Positions 1 to 9,253 of a stretch of 64,000 nucleotides of DNA are shown piece by piece. This DNA is from Pseudomonas kermanshahensis (GTDB lineage: Bacteria > Pseudomonadota > Gammaproteobacteria > Pseudomonadales > Pseudomonadaceae). Each line of letters begins with the position of its first letter. Position 1 is the stretch's first letter. The translations under genes were made by a program, and so were the position numbers. The stretch covers positions 62,001 through 126,000 of the forward strand of contig NZ_JABWRY020000003.1 of assembly GCF_014269205.2 (NCBI RefSeq), in the 5' to 3' direction. The notes under the pieces were generated by a model that searched no databases, was not told the DNA's origin, and worked only from the letters and a program-made list of their open reading frames with translations.

Positions 1-1
1 G

Positions 2-937
2 TTCGTGTTTGATGGCCATCGCCTGTTCATCAGTGTCAGCGTCGGCATCAGCCTGTTCCCCAGCGATGCGCTGGGTACCGAGCAGCTGCTGCGCAATGCC
101 GACGCGGCACTGTTCAAGGCCAAGAGCAGCGGGCGCGCCTGTTATGCGCTGTACACCGAAGAGCTGACCGCGCACGCCCAGCACCGGGTAGAAACCGCGG
201 GCGAGCTGCGCCGTGCCTTGGAGCAGGATGAACTGCGGGTGTACTTCCAGCCGGTGCATGACCTGGCCACGGCCGAGCGGGTAGGGGTCGAGGCCCTGGT
301 GCGCTGGGCGCACCCCCAGCGCGGCCTGGTGCCGCCGAGCGAGTTCATACCGATCGCCGAGCGCACCGGGTTGATTGCCGAAATCGACACTTGGGTGCTG
401 CGTCAGGCTTGCCTGCAGATGGTGCAGTGGCAGCGCGAAGGCCGGCAGCTGGCGTTCGTCGCGGTGAATATCTCAAGCCGTCTGTTTGGCCAGCACGCGT
501 TGTATCGGCAGGTGGCCGAAGTGCTGCACGAAACCGGCCTGGCCCCGGCGATGTTGGAGCTGGAAGTCACCGAGAGTGCGGTGATGGAAGACCCCGAAGT
601 GGCGCTGGAGCAGCTGCATCGCCTGCGTGAACTGGGTGTGACGCTGGCGATCGACGACTTTGGCACGGGGTATTCGTCGTTGCTGCGGCTCAAGCGTTTG
701 CCGGTGCAGAAGCTGAAGATCGATCAGGGCTTTGTCGCGGGCCTGCCTCATGACGATGACGACATCGCGATCGTGCGGGTGATCATTGCCCTGGCCCGCA
801 GCATGGGCATGCAAGTGCATGCCGAGGGCATCGAGCAGCAAGAGCAGGCCAGCTTCCTGCTGCAGGAGCAGTGCCAGCTGGGCCAGGGTTACTGGTTCGG
901 CCGGCCGGTGCCGGCTCAAGACCTAGATTGGGCGTGA
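2..937 (+). CDS. GGDEF-EAL protein, c-di-GMP phosphodiesterase (5' part missing)
   Basis: This is the C-terminal part of a larger signalling protein whose start lies left of the window; the reading frame is open from base 2. The first 45 or so visible residues are the end of a GGDEF domain (SVGISLFP, then NADAALFKAKSSGR). The rest is a full EAL domain: the signature in VEALVRWAHP, the DDFGTG motif followed by a conserved Lys (KLKID), and the late Glu of HAEGIE are all present. It should therefore be able to hydrolyse cyclic-di-GMP to pGpG. Whether the GGDEF half is active, and which sensor domain precedes it, cannot be seen. A single REP follows the stop codon. Confidence 0.9.
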   Translation, partial: FVFDGHRLFISVSVGISLFPSDALGTEQLLRNADAALFKAKSSGRACYALYTEELTAHAQHRVETAGELRRALEQDELRVYFQPVHDLATAERVGVEALVRWAHPQRGLVPPSEFIPIAERTGLIAEIDTWVLRQACLQMVQWQREGRQLAFVAVNISSRLFGQHALYRQVAEVLHETGLAPAMLELEVTESAVMEDPEVALEQLHRLRELGVTLAIDDFGTGYSSLLRLKRLPVQKLKIDQGFVAGLPHDDDDIAIVRVIIALARSMGMQVHAEGIEQQEQASFLLQEQCQLGQGYWFGRPVPAQDLDWA

Positions 938-959
938 TGGGGGCGCCTGTGAGATCCTG

Positions 960-1002
960 GGGCTGCTTCGCATCCCATTCGCGACGCTAGGCCGCTCCTA
1001 CA
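960..1002. repeat. Single REP element
   Basis: A lone, somewhat degenerate copy of the REP type GCGACGC(A/T)AGGCCGCTCCTACA lies in the convergent gap between the EAL gene and metI. It could act as a transcript end for either gene. No partner copy is nearby. Confidence 0.6.
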
Positions 1003-1071
1003 AGAACCGCGCCGCCTATTGAAGCAGCCTTGCCGGGGCGCCGCACCGGCAGGAAAAGGGCCCCTAACAAC

Positions 1072-1716
1072 TCACCGCTTGTTCAACCCCTTCGCCAGCC
1101 GATCCCCACCCAGTTGAATCAACGCCACCAACGCCACCAGCATGGCGATTACGGTCAGCATGATCTGGCTGTCGAAGCGCTGGTACCCATACCGGTAGGC
1201 AATGTCGCCCAGCCCACCGGCGCCAATCGCCCCGGCCATGGCTGACGAGTTGATCAAGGTCACCAGGGTAATGGTGAACCCCCCGACGATGCCGGGGAGC
1301 GCCTCGGGCAGCAGCACATGCCAGACGATGTGCCAGCGACGGCAGCCCATGGCTTGCGCCGCTTCCACCAGGCCGTGGTCCACTTCGCGCAAGCTCACCT
1401 CGGCAATCCGGGCAAAGAAGGGGGTGGCGGCGATGGTCAGCGGCACCACGGCCGCCCACACACCATAGGTGGTGCCTACCACCAGGCGGGTGAAGGGGAT
1501 CAGCGCGACCATCAGGATCAGAAACGGGATCGAGCGGAACAGGTTGACGAACGCGCCCAGCACCCGGTTCAGCAGCGGTGCCTCGAAGATGCCGCCCTTG
1601 TCGCTGGTGACCAGCAGCACCGCCATCGGTACACCGACCAACAGCGCGATCAGCGACGACACGCCGACCATCAGCAGGGTGTCGAGCAAGCCTTCAAGCA
1701 GGCGATCAAACCACAT
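1072..1716 (-). CDS. metI: Methionine-type ABC transporter permease
   Basis: A 214-residue inner-membrane permease of the D-methionine/MetI family. Five or six hydrophobic segments are evident, and the EAA loop that docks onto the ATPase is at residues 118-124 (EAAQAMG). The frame stays open further upstream, but the ATG at 1716 fits the family length and overlaps the end of metN by 11 bases, as expected for translational coupling. It is the last gene of the minus-strand run that begins at 7558. Because it sits behind three flavin-dependent oxidative desulfurisation genes, the natural substrate may be an oxidised or alkylated sulfur compound rather than plain methionine. That substrate idea is an inference. 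Confidence 0.9.
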   Translation of the reverse strand: MWFDRLLEGLLDTLLMVGVSSLIALLVGVPMAVLLVTSDKGGIFEAPLLNRVLGAFVNLFRSIPFLILMVALIPFTRLVVGTTYGVWAAVVPLTIAATPFFARIAEVSLREVDHGLVEAAQAMGCRRWHIVWHVLLPEALPGIVGGFTITLVTLINSSAMAGAIGAGGLGDIAYRYGYQRFDSQIMLTVIAMLVALVALIQLGGDRLAKGLNKR

Positions 1717-2815
1717 GGCCCAGTACCTCCACGTCTTCGGCCCAACGGCGGGCACGCTCCAGCAATTGGTGGGTGTCGTGTGGCGAATGCTGCACCGACA
1801 GGATCAACTGCCCAAGGGCATGCTCACCGATGGTTTCAACGCCACCTTGCAGCAGGCGCACGCGGCCGCCGAGGTCGGTGAACAGGGCAGAAAGCTCCGG
1901 CTCGCCGAGCAAGGTCAGCTTGAGCACCACGGCGCTGTCGCGGCTCTGCGGGCTGGCCTTGAGGCTGGCCTGCAAAGTCGCGGGCAGCTTGGCCTGCAAG
2001 GGTGCGAGCAAGGTCCGCGTGACTTCATGGCGCGGTGTGCCGAATACCCGCCAGACTTCCCCTTGCTCGACCACTTCGCCGCGCTCCAGCACCACCACGC
2101 GGTGGCAGATATCGCGGATTACCGCCATTTCATGGGTGATCAGCACGATGGTCAGGCCCAGGCGCTGGTTGATGTCACGTAGCAGTTCAAGGATCGAGGC
2201 CGTGGTTTCAGGGTCGAGTGCCGAGGTGGCCTCGTCGCACAAGAGGATCTCGGGGTCGTGCACCAGCGCCCGGGCGATGCCGACGCGTTGCTTTTGCCCG
2301 CCCGACAACTGCGCGGGGTAGACGTGGTGCTTTTCCTGCAGGCCGACCAGCTCCAGCAGTGCGCGCACCTTGCGCTGGCGCTCGGCCTTGGGCACGCCGG
2401 CCACTTTCAGCGGCAGTTCGACGTTTTGCCACACGGTCTTGGCCGACATCAGGTTGAAGTGCTGGAAGATCATGCCGATGCGCCGGCGCAGCGCAACCAA
2501 GCGGTCCTCGTCGAAGGGCGCGATGTCCACCTGGTCGATCAGCACGCGGCCCTGGCTGGGTTGTTCCAGGCGGTTGATGGTACGCAGCAGCGACGACTTG
2601 CCGGCGCCGCTGCGGCCGATGATGCCGAAGATCTCGCCATGGCGGATGTTCAGGTCGATGCCTTGCAAGGCAGGCTGAGCCTGGCCAGGGTAGGTCTTGC
2701 CGAGGCCGATGAAGCGCACGTGGGCTTCGTTGACCTCTGGGCGCAGGGCCTGTTCCTTGGCCGTTGGCGGCAATGGTTGGGGTGTCGGCGCCCTGAGCGC
2801 GCTGGCCTGGCTCAT
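1706..2815 (-). CDS. metN: Methionine-type ABC transporter ATPase
   Basis: A 369-residue cytoplasmic ATPase that drives the MetI channel. The P-loop GRSGAGKS is at residues 67-74, the LSGGQKQR signature near 170, and Walker [13 protein letters not shown] from about 191. The C-terminal 80 or so residues match the NIL (ACT-like) domain that lets methionine inhibit MetN in characterised homologues. The first 35 residues form a Pro/Ala-rich extension not found in E. coli MetN. The gene begins one base after metQ stops and overlaps metI, so metQ-metN-metI should be translated together. Confidence 0.93.
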   Translation of the reverse strand: MSQASALRAPTPQPLPPTAKEQALRPEVNEAHVRFIGLGKTYPGQAQPALQGIDLNIRHGEIFGIIGRSGAGKSSLLRTINRLEQPSQGRVLIDQVDIAPFDEDRLVALRRRIGMIFQHFNLMSAKTVWQNVELPLKVAGVPKAERQRKVRALLELVGLQEKHHVYPAQLSGGQKQRVGIARALVHDPEILLCDEATSALDPETTASILELLRDINQRLGLTIVLITHEMAVIRDICHRVVVLERGEVVEQGEVWRVFGTPRHEVTRTLLAPLQAKLPATLQASLKASPQSRDSAVVLKLTLLGEPELSALFTDLGGRVRLLQGGVETIGEHALGQLILSVQHSPHDTHQLLERARRWAEDVEVLGHVV

Positions 2816-2816
2816 G

Positions 2817-3617
2817 TCAGCCCTCCCAACCGGCCTGGTAGAGGTTGCCGTGGGCTTTGTTCAAGGCCGCGCGCACCGCGGGCGAGTGTTGGTAGATATC
2901 GACGAACTTAGCCAGGCGCGGGTCGTCCTTGCTTTGCGGGCGAATGACGAACTGGATCACGTACTCTTTGTTTTCCAGGCCATCGAACAGCAGCGCGGAG
3001 GTGGCGTCGAAGCTGTTGGCCAGGCGGATGTAGGCCGGGTAGCCCTGGACCAGGTCAGCGTCATCATAGGCGCGCACCAGTTGCACCGCCTCGACCTGAA
3101 GGATTTTAAGGTGCTTGGGGTTGGCGATGATGTCGTCTTCCGTGGCCTTGTAGCCGACCCCAGGTTTAAGCGTGATCAGCCCCGCCTTGGCCAGTAACTG
3201 CAGGCCACGGCCGCTGTTGATCGGGTCGTTGGCGATGGCCACGCTGGCGCCTTCGGGCAGCTCGGCGAAGCTTTTGTACTTTTTCGAGTACAGGCCGACG
3301 TTGTTGATGATGCCTGGCGCGTAGGGCACCAGGTTGAAGCCCGCAGCGGCCTTGGCGTTTTCCAGGAACGGGATGTGCTGGAAGTAGTTCACGTCGATGT
3401 CGCCGCTGTTGAGGCTGACATTGGGGGCTATCCAATCGCTGAACTCGATCAGCTTCACGTCCAGGCCTTGCTTGTGGGCTTCTTCCACGGCGGTTTCCAG
3501 GGGAATCGCAAAGGCGGAGGTGGTACCGATTTTCAACGGCTCGGCGGCGAAGGCGCTGGCGGACAGGCCAAGGGTGACCGCAATGGCCGCGACGGGCCGG
3601 AACAGTTTCTCAAGCAT
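2817..3617 (-). CDS. metQ: MetQ/NlpA-family periplasmic substrate-binding protein
   Basis: A 266-residue binding protein of the MetQ family, supplying the MetNI importer. The ATG at 3617 is chosen because it is followed directly by a signal peptide ([20 protein letters not shown]), whereas the longer open frame upstream has Arg/Pro-rich, non-signal composition. There is no Cys after the signal peptide, so this form should be free in the periplasm rather than a lipoprotein like E. coli MetQ. It overlaps the 3' end of the upstream monooxygenase gene by 8 bases, tying transporter and oxygenase into one operon. Confidence 0.9.
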   Translation of the reverse strand: MLEKLFRPVAAIAVTLGLSASAFAAEPLKIGTTSAFAIPLETAVEEAHKQGLDVKLIEFSDWIAPNVSLNSGDIDVNYFQHIPFLENAKAAAGFNLVPYAPGIINNVGLYSKKYKSFAELPEGASVAIANDPINSGRGLQLLAKAGLITLKPGVGYKATEDDIIANPKHLKILQVEAVQLVRAYDDADLVQGYPAYIRLANSFDATSALLFDGLENKEYVIQFVIRPQSKDDPRLAKFVDIYQHSPAVRAALNKAHGNLYQAGWEG

Positions 3618-5001
3618 GGTGCAGGGCTCCAGTCGGGGCAGGGGTTGGGGTAAAGCGGTAGCGCGAGCCGGGATGGCTGGCGGGCAGGTGCGGGTGGTCG
3701 GTATCGAACAACTTCTCGCGCAGGGTGCCCTCGGCGTAAGCGGTCTTGTAGCGGCCACGCTGTTGTAGCTGCGGGATGACCAGGTCGATGAAATCCTCAA
3801 AGCTTTCTGGTGTAACGGTGCGGGTCAGGTTGAAGCCGTCCAGCCCGGTTTCGTCGAGCCAGGCGATCAGGGCATCGGCGACCTGTTCAGGGCTGCCGAC
3901 CAGGGTCACGTAGCGCCCGCCCAGGGCGTGCTGATCAAGCAAGCGGCGGCGGGTCCAGGCGTTTTCCTGCAGCTGGCGCGTGGCCGACTGAATGGCGTTG
4001 CCCTTGCTGAAGCCGATCGGCTCGTCCAGCCCATAGGCCGCAAAGTCGATGCCGGTGGAGGCGGCAAAGTGCGCCACGCCGGCCTCGGGGCTGGCATGGC
4101 GCAGGTACTCGGCATGCTTGGCTTGGGCCTGTTGCTCAGTGGGGGCGACGATCACCGTGATGCCCATGAACACCTTGACCGCCTGCGGATCGCGGCCCGC
4201 CGCCTTGGCGGCCGCGCGCACCTTGTCGACCTGGGCGCGGGTGGCGGTTTTGTCCTGGCCGCTGATGAACACGCACTCGGCATGGTTGCCGGCAAAGGCG
4301 AGGCCGCGCGGGGAGCTGCCCGCCTGGAACAACACCGGTGTGCGTTGCGCTGAGGGCTCGCACAGGTGGTAGCCCTCGACGTTGTAGAACTCGCCGTGGT
4401 GGCTGACCTTGCGCACCTTGTCGGGCTGGGCGTAGACGCGCTGCTCGCGGTCGGCGACCACGGCATCGTCAGCCCAGCTGCCTTCTAGCAGTTTGTACAG
4501 CACCTGCAGGTACTCGTCGGCCTGGTCGTAGCGCCGATCATGCTCGGGTTGCTGCGCCAGGCCCATGGCGCGGGCCGCGCTGTCGAGGTAGCCGGTGACG
4601 ATGTTCCAGCCGACCCGGCCATTGGTGAGGTGGTCGAGCGTGGAGAGGCGCCGGGCGAACAGGTAAGGCGCCTCGTAGGTGAGGTTGGCGGTAAGGCCGA
4701 AGCCCAGGTTGCGGGTGACGGCAGCCATGGCCGAGACCAACAGCAGGGGGTCGTTGACGGGTAGCTGGATCGACTCCTTGAGCGTTACCTCCAGCGACTG
4801 GCCATAGATGTCGTAGGTGCCGACGATGTCGGCGATGAACACGCCGTCGAACAAGCCCCGTTCCAGCAGGCGTGCCAGGTCGGTCCAGTATTCAAGCGTC
4901 TTGTACTGGGTCGAGGTGTCCCGCGGGTGGGTCCACAGGCCATGGTTGATGTGCCCGATGCAGTTCATGTTGAAGGCATTGAGCAGAATCTGCTTGGCCA
5001 T
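3610..5001 (-). CDS. FMNH2-dependent monooxygenase, NtaA/SnaA/DszA family
   Basis: A 463-residue luciferase-like flavin monooxygenase. The start (AKQILLNAFNMNCIGHINHGLW), NGRVGWNIVTGYLDSAARAMG, and the 'NVEGYHLCEPSAQRTPVLFQAGSS' region (residues ~210-235) are typical of the NtaA/SnaA/DszA group. These enzymes use FMNH2 from a separate reductase to cleave C-N or C-S bonds, for example dibenzothiophene sulfone by DszA. Its start overlaps the stop of the upstream SfnB-like gene (ATGA at 5001). No flavin reductase is encoded in this operon; SsuE at 20080 is the nearest candidate partner. The exact substrate cannot be read from the sequence. Confidence 0.88.
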   Translation of the reverse strand: MAKQILLNAFNMNCIGHINHGLWTHPRDTSTQYKTLEYWTDLARLLERGLFDGVFIADIVGTYDIYGQSLEVTLKESIQLPVNDPLLLVSAMAAVTRNLGFGLTANLTYEAPYLFARRLSTLDHLTNGRVGWNIVTGYLDSAARAMGLAQQPEHDRRYDQADEYLQVLYKLLEGSWADDAVVADREQRVYAQPDKVRKVSHHGEFYNVEGYHLCEPSAQRTPVLFQAGSSPRGLAFAGNHAECVFISGQDKTATRAQVDKVRAAAKAAGRDPQAVKVFMGITVIVAPTEQQAQAKHAEYLRHASPEAGVAHFAASTGIDFAAYGLDEPIGFSKGNAIQSATRQLQENAWTRRRLLDQHALGGRYVTLVGSPEQVADALIAWLDETGLDGFNLTRTVTPESFEDFIDLVIPQLQQRGRYKTAYAEGTLREKLFDTDHPHLPASHPGSRYRFTPTPAPTGALHHA

Positions 5002-6182
5002 CAGATCGTCCCCCGGCGCGGCGGGTTTTCGTTGTTCAGGTAGTAGTTGCCGATGGCGTGGTACTTCCAGCGCACTGGGTCGTGCAGGGTGTGCACGCGA
5101 GCGTTGCGCCAGTGGCGGTCGAGGTTGTGCTCGGCGAGGGTGGCCTGGCTACCGGCCAGTTCGAACAGCGTGGTGCCGGCGGCGAGGGAAATCTCGGTGC
5201 TGATGGCGCGTGCTTCGGCCACGGCAATGGAGGCGGCGGCGACGTTGTCGGCGCTGCTGTCTTGCTGGGCGCGGTCAAGGTATTCACCGGCGCGTTCGAG
5301 CAGGGCTTCGGTGGCGTGCAGGCGGATCGCCAGTTGGCCGAAGCTTTTCAGGGTCAAGGGGTCTTCGCTGGCCTTGTCCAGGCCCGAGTCGACCCAGGGG
5401 CGGCTGCGGGTGCGCACGAAGTGCAGGGCATCTTCGTAGGCGGCGCGGGCGATGCCGGTGTCGATGGCAGCGTGGAGAATCTGTGCCAGTGGGCCGACCG
5501 GGGTCGGGCGTTCGAAGGCGCTCTGGAAGGGGACTACGTCTTGGGCGCTGACCCACACGTTGTCGAATACCACCGAACCACTGCCGGTGGTGCGCTGGCC
5601 GAAGCCGCTCCAGTCGTCGATCACCTGCAGGCCTTGGCTGTCGGCGGGGACGAAGGCCAATTGTTGCACGCCATCGTCATCGATCACCGAGGTCGGGATG
5701 CGCTGGGCGTAAAGGGCACCGGTTGAATAGAACTTGCGGCCATTGATACGGAACCCATCACCGTCGCGGCTCAGGCGGGTGGTGCGGTCGTTGGCGGTCT
5801 TGGTGCCCAGTTCGGCCAAGGCATTGCCAAAGCGCCGGCCGGCCAGCACTTCGGCGTACAGGCGTTGCTGTTGTTCAGGGCTACCGTTTACCCGCAGCAC
5901 TTCCAGGGCATAGAAGTGGTTTTGCGGGATCTGCCCCAAGGAGCCATCGGCCTGGGCGATGCGGGCGATGACTTTGGCCAGGGTGACGTTGGACACACCG
6001 GCGCCGCCGAAGGCCTTGGGCACGCTGATGGCCCACAGGCCGGAGCGGGTGAACAGGTCGAGTTCGGCATGGGGCAGGCGACGCTCGCGGTCGCGCAGGG
6101 CGCTGTCGCGGCGCAGTTGCTGGGCGATGTCTTCGGCGATGGTCAGGGCTTGGGTGTCGCTGGTGATGATGTTTGTGGTCAT
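5001..6182 (-). CDS. SfnB/DszC-like flavin-dependent sulfur oxidoreductase (copy 1)
   Basis: A 393-residue protein of the acyl-CoA-dehydrogenase fold, in the SfnB/DszC subgroup linked to sulfur acquisition from sulfones and thiophenes. Visible hallmarks are GLWAISVPKAFGGAGVSN near the N-terminus, ISGxKFYSTGALYA-type flavin contacts (here INGRKFYSTGALYAQ), DDWSGFGQRTTGSGSV, and a C-terminal HNLDRHWRNARVHTLHDPVRW block. The ATG at 6182 is preferred over the longer open frame, whose extra residues are read out of a REP element. It is the second gene of the operon, after a paralogue (6317-7558) and just before the DszA-like monooxygenase. Confidence 0.88.
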   Translation of the reverse strand: MTTNIITSDTQALTIAEDIAQQLRRDSALRDRERRLPHAELDLFTRSGLWAISVPKAFGGAGVSNVTLAKVIARIAQADGSLGQIPQNHFYALEVLRVNGSPEQQQRLYAEVLAGRRFGNALAELGTKTANDRTTRLSRDGDGFRINGRKFYSTGALYAQRIPTSVIDDDGVQQLAFVPADSQGLQVIDDWSGFGQRTTGSGSVVFDNVWVSAQDVVPFQSAFERPTPVGPLAQILHAAIDTGIARAAYEDALHFVRTRSRPWVDSGLDKASEDPLTLKSFGQLAIRLHATEALLERAGEYLDRAQQDSSADNVAAASIAVAEARAISTEISLAAGTTLFELAGSQATLAEHNLDRHWRNARVHTLHDPVRWKYHAIGNYYLNNENPPRRGTI

Positions 6183-6193
6183 GGTGTTTCTCC

Positions 6194-6304
6194 GGGGGCC
6201 GCTGTGCGGCCCATTCGCGGGGCAAGCCCGCTCCCACAGACACACTGCATTGATCTCAGGTGTGGGAGCGGGCTTGCCCCGCGAATGGGCTGCGCAGCAG
6301 CCCC
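6194..6304. repeat. REPIN (inverted REP pair)
   Basis: Two REPs of the GCGGGGCAAGCCCGCTCCCACA type face each other around a short spacer, between the two SfnB-like genes. The arms begin with GGGGCCGCTGTGCGGCCC and end with its near-complement. Lying inside a transcription unit, it could stabilise or attenuate the mRNA between the two cistrons. Confidence 0.85.
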
Positions 6305-6316
6305 AAAGGCTGCAAA

Positions 6317-7558
6317 TCAGATCCAGGAATGCCGCGCAGGCTGGCTGCCGTTCAGGTGGTAAGCGCCCACCGCGTGGTACTTCCAGCGCACCGGGTCATG
6401 CAGGGTGTGCACGCGGGCGTTGCGCCAGTGGCGGTCGAGGTTGAACTCGGCCAGGGTGGCGCGGCTGCCGGCCAGCTCGAACAGCTTTTCGCTGGCCTGC
6501 AACGAGACCTCGGTGGTCAGCACCTTGGCCTCGGCCACGGCGATCGAAGCGCGGGCAGCAGAAGCGGCGTCGATGGGTGCGTCATTGACCTCATCGAGCA
6601 CCCGCGCCGCTTTGCGCAGCAGCGCCTCGGCAGCGTGCAGCTCGAGCTTGAGGCGGCCGATGTCGGCGATCACGTACGGGTCGTCGCTGGCGCGCTCGAC
6701 CTTGGCGTCGATCCAGGGCCGCGATTTGTCGCGCACAAAGCTGATGGCATCATCGATGGCCGCTTCGGCGATGCCGGCGTCGATGGCTGCCTGGATCAAC
6801 TGCGAAGCCGCGCCCTGGATATTCGGCGTGTCACGCTGGCGCCAGTTGTCGATCACCAGTTCCGCATCGACCGGTACCTGGTCGAGCAGCACGGTGCCGC
6901 TGGCGGTGGTGCGTTGGCCGAACCCAGACCAGTCATCGACGATGCGCAGCCCAGGGCTGCCGCGGCGGACGAAGGCCAGGCGCTGGCGGCCTTCGTCGTC
7001 CAGTGCCTTGACCGCCACCCAGTGGGCGTACAGGGCGCCCGTGGAGTAGAACTTTTCACCACTGATGCGATAACCGTCGCCTACGCGGGTGATCTTTGCC
7101 TTCAGGGTCAGGGTGTCTTTGGTGCCGCGCTCGGGGCCGGCATTGCCGATGCGCCAGCCGTCCAGCACGCTGCGGAAGATCACCGCCTGCTGTGCCTCGG
7201 TGGCGGTCAGGCGCAGCAACTGCAGCATGCCGAACTGGTTCTGCGGGATCTGCCCCAGGGCCGGGTCGGCGGCACTGATCAGGCGGAAGACTTCCGCCAC
7301 GGTTTCGAACGAGACATCGGGGCCGCCATAGGCCTTGGGTACGCTGATGCTGCCCAGGCCGCTGCGGGTGAACTGCTCGATCTCTGCCCACGGCAGTTTG
7401 CGTTGCTGGTCGCGGCGTGCGGCCTGCTCACGGGCCACGTCGGCCAGTTCGCGTGCGGCTTGCAGGGCCTCGGCGTCGTTGCGCAGCACCTTGGCTGGCA
7501 GCAGCAGGGGCGAGCTGTCGACGTCGCTGTGGAAAAGGGTATTTGGCTGGCTGGACAT
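6317..7558 (-). CDS. SfnB/DszC-like flavin-dependent sulfur oxidoreductase (copy 2)
   Basis: A 413-residue paralogue of the gene at 5001-6182. It shares the GLGSISVPKAYGGPDVS, ISGEKFYSTGALYAHW, DDWSGFGQRTTASGTV and C-terminal NLDRHWRNARVHTLHDPVRW blocks. It is predicted to bind reduced flavin and oxygen and to oxidise an organosulfur substrate. It is the first gene of the presumed six-gene operon, with its promoter in 7559-7780. The two copies probably arose by duplication. Whether they act on different substrates or form a mixed tetramer cannot be told from sequence. Confidence 0.88.
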   Translation of the reverse strand: MSSQPNTLFHSDVDSSPLLLPAKVLRNDAEALQAARELADVAREQAARRDQQRKLPWAEIEQFTRSGLGSISVPKAYGGPDVSFETVAEVFRLISAADPALGQIPQNQFGMLQLLRLTATEAQQAVIFRSVLDGWRIGNAGPERGTKDTLTLKAKITRVGDGYRISGEKFYSTGALYAHWVAVKALDDEGRQRLAFVRRGSPGLRIVDDWSGFGQRTTASGTVLLDQVPVDAELVIDNWRQRDTPNIQGAASQLIQAAIDAGIAEAAIDDAISFVRDKSRPWIDAKVERASDDPYVIADIGRLKLELHAAEALLRKAARVLDEVNDAPIDAASAARASIAVAEAKVLTTEVSLQASEKLFELAGSRATLAEFNLDRHWRNARVHTLHDPVRWKYHAVGAYHLNGSQPARHSWI

Positions 7559-7720
7559 CAGTACCGCTCCTTGGCTGCACTCAATGCCCTGGCGATACGC
7601 ACTGGGGTGATTGTGATCCTGACCATTCCTAACCTCACAAAAGTAGATGCGTCGCTTCAGCTGATGGCGACAGACGTTTGCTGGTCCGGTGGTCCGGTGT
7701 ATATACCCTAAAGGCTTATT

Positions 7721-7743
7721 AAAAGATTATGAACTAATCTTTT
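7721..7743. promoter_or_regulatory. AT-rich inverted repeat upstream of the sulfur-oxygenase operon
   Basis: A perfect 9-base inverted repeat, AAAAGATTA-tgaac-TAATCTTTT, lies about 165-185 bases before the start codon at 7558. It sits in a sharply AT-rich patch of an otherwise GC-rich genome. It is a candidate operator, possibly for a CysB-type LysR regulator. Its GC-poor stem makes it a poor intrinsic terminator. Confidence 0.4.
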
Positions 7744-7786
7744 GGAATATATATAGAAGTTGAGATTTGCGCAGGAGGTGCCGGCT

Positions 7787-7810
7787 TCTTCGCGGGCTTG
7801 CCCGCGAAGA
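7787..7810 (-). terminator. REP-like hairpin after the cystine operon
   Basis: TCTTCGCGGG-CTTG-CCCGCGAAGA is a perfect 10-bp stem with a 4-base loop, ending 14 bases downstream of the last gene of the minus-strand cystine operon. It has the sequence of a REP core but no U-tract, so it probably acts as a 3' mRNA stabiliser or weak terminator. Confidence 0.5.
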
Positions 7811-7823
7811 GGCCAGTACAGGT

Positions 7824-8588
7824 TTATTCCGAAGCTGCGGTACCGAGAAACTTGCGCAAGAACTGCCGGGTACGCTCTTCCTTGGGCGCCGCAAACAGCG
7901 CCTTGGCTTCACCCTGTTCGACGATCACCCCCTTGTCGAAGAAGATCACCCGGTTCGCCACATCACGGGCAAAACTCATCTCGTGGGTAACGATGATCAT
8001 GGTGCGCTTCTCTTCGGCCAGGCCGCGGATGGTGGCGAGCACTTCGCCAACCAGCTCCGGGTCGAGCGCCGAGGTCGGTTCGTCAAACAGAATCACCTCA
8101 GGCTCCATCGCCAGGGCACGGGCAATCGCTACCCGCTGCTGCTGGCCACCGGAAAGGCGCCGGGGGTAGGCGTCTTCCTTGCCCGCCAGGCCTACCTTGG
8201 CCATCAGCTTGCGGCCCAGGGCGATGGCCTGGTCGCGGGGCGTCTTCTTGACGATCACCGGGCCCTCGATGACGTTTTCCAGGGCGGTGCGGTGGGGGAA
8301 CAGGTTGAAGTTCTGGAACACGAAACCGGCCTGCTGACGCAACCGGCGAATCGCACTCTGCTGCCCACCCAGCGGGCGATTGGCATCGATGCTGATGGCG
8401 CCGATCTGGATCTGCCCAGCGTCGGGGGTTTCCAGCAGGTTGAGGCAGCGCAGGAAGGTGGTCTTGCCCGAGCCGCTGGGGCCGATGATGGCGACCACTT
8501 CGCCTGGCTGCACGGTCAGGTCGATGCCATTGAGCACGGTCTGGCCCTTGAACTGCTTGGACAGGCCTTTAACTACGATCATGCTCAA
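7824..8588 (-). CDS. tcyN: Cystine-type amino-acid ABC transporter ATPase
   Basis: A 254-residue ATPase of the polar amino-acid uptake family. It has P-loop GPSGSGKTT at residues 36-44, Q-loop FQNFNLFPH, signature LSGGQQQR from 145 and Walker B VILFDEPTSALDP from 165. It powers the permease encoded immediately upstream, whose stop codon overlaps its start by 4 bases. Specificity for L-cystine is assigned from the similarity of the linked binding protein to TcyJ/FliY and from the serine acetyltransferase gene next door. It is the last gene of the three-gene unit. Confidence 0.88.
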   Translation of the reverse strand: MSMIVVKGLSKQFKGQTVLNGIDLTVQPGEVVAIIGPSGSGKTTFLRCLNLLETPDAGQIQIGAISIDANRPLGGQQSAIRRLRQQAGFVFQNFNLFPHRTALENVIEGPVIVKKTPRDQAIALGRKLMAKVGLAGKEDAYPRRLSGGQQQRVAIARALAMEPEVILFDEPTSALDPELVGEVLATIRGLAEEKRTMIIVTHEMSFARDVANRVIFFDKGVIVEQGEAKALFAAPKEERTRQFLRKFLGTAASE

Positions 8589-9253
8589 TGCTCCTGGTCA
8601 TGCTGGTTGACCCGCGCTTCCATGCGGTTCTGGAAGTGCGCGAGGATACTGCAGAGGATCCAGTAGATAACCGCCACAGCCAGGTACATGGTGAAGACTT
8701 CGAAGGTGCGTGCGGTAATCAGCTGGGCCTGGCGGAACAGCTCGGGCACCTGGATGGTCGCCGCCAGGGCGGTGTCCTTGACCAGCGAGATGAAGCTGTT
8801 GCCCAGCGGTGGCAAGGCCGTACGCAGGGCTTGCGGCAGGATGGCCCGGCGCATGGCCTGGGTGCGGGTCATGCCAATGCTGGCAGCGGCTTCCCACTGG
8901 CCACGGTCGATCGAGGAAATCGCCGCACGCAGGATTTCGCAGATGTAAGCTGCCATGTTCAGCGACAGGCCGATCAGCGAGGCCGGGATGGGGTCGAGTT
9001 CGATACCGATCTGCGGCATGCCGAAATAGATCACGAACAGCTGCACCAGCAGCGGCGTGCCCCGGAAGAACGACACGTAGATGCGTGCCAGCCAGTCCAG
9101 CGGCAACATCTTCGACAGCCGCATCAGCGCCAGGGCAAACCCCAGCACCAGGCCGAAGAACATGCCACCGACACTGAGCAGCACCGTATAACCCGCGCCC
9201 TTCAGCAGGAAGGGCGTGGAATCGACAACGAGTTGCAGGCTTTCAGGGATCAT
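8585..9253 (-). CDS. tcyL: Cystine-type ABC transporter permease
   Basis: A 222-residue HisM/GlnP-type inner-membrane permease. It has an N-terminal leader segment, about five hydrophobic helices, and the EAA docking loop in GQWEAAASIGMTRTQAMRRAILPQA. It overlaps both neighbours by 4 bases, so the three transport genes should be made in fixed ratio. With the binding protein at 9250 and the ATPase at 7824 it forms an importer most likely for L-cystine, a sulfur source after reduction in the cytoplasm. Confidence 0.87.
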   Translation of the reverse strand: MIPESLQLVVDSTPFLLKGAGYTVLLSVGGMFFGLVLGFALALMRLSKMLPLDWLARIYVSFFRGTPLLVQLFVIYFGMPQIGIELDPIPASLIGLSLNMAAYICEILRAAISSIDRGQWEAAASIGMTRTQAMRRAILPQALRTALPPLGNSFISLVKDTALAATIQVPELFRQAQLITARTFEVFTMYLAVAVIYWILCSILAHFQNRMEARVNQHDQEH

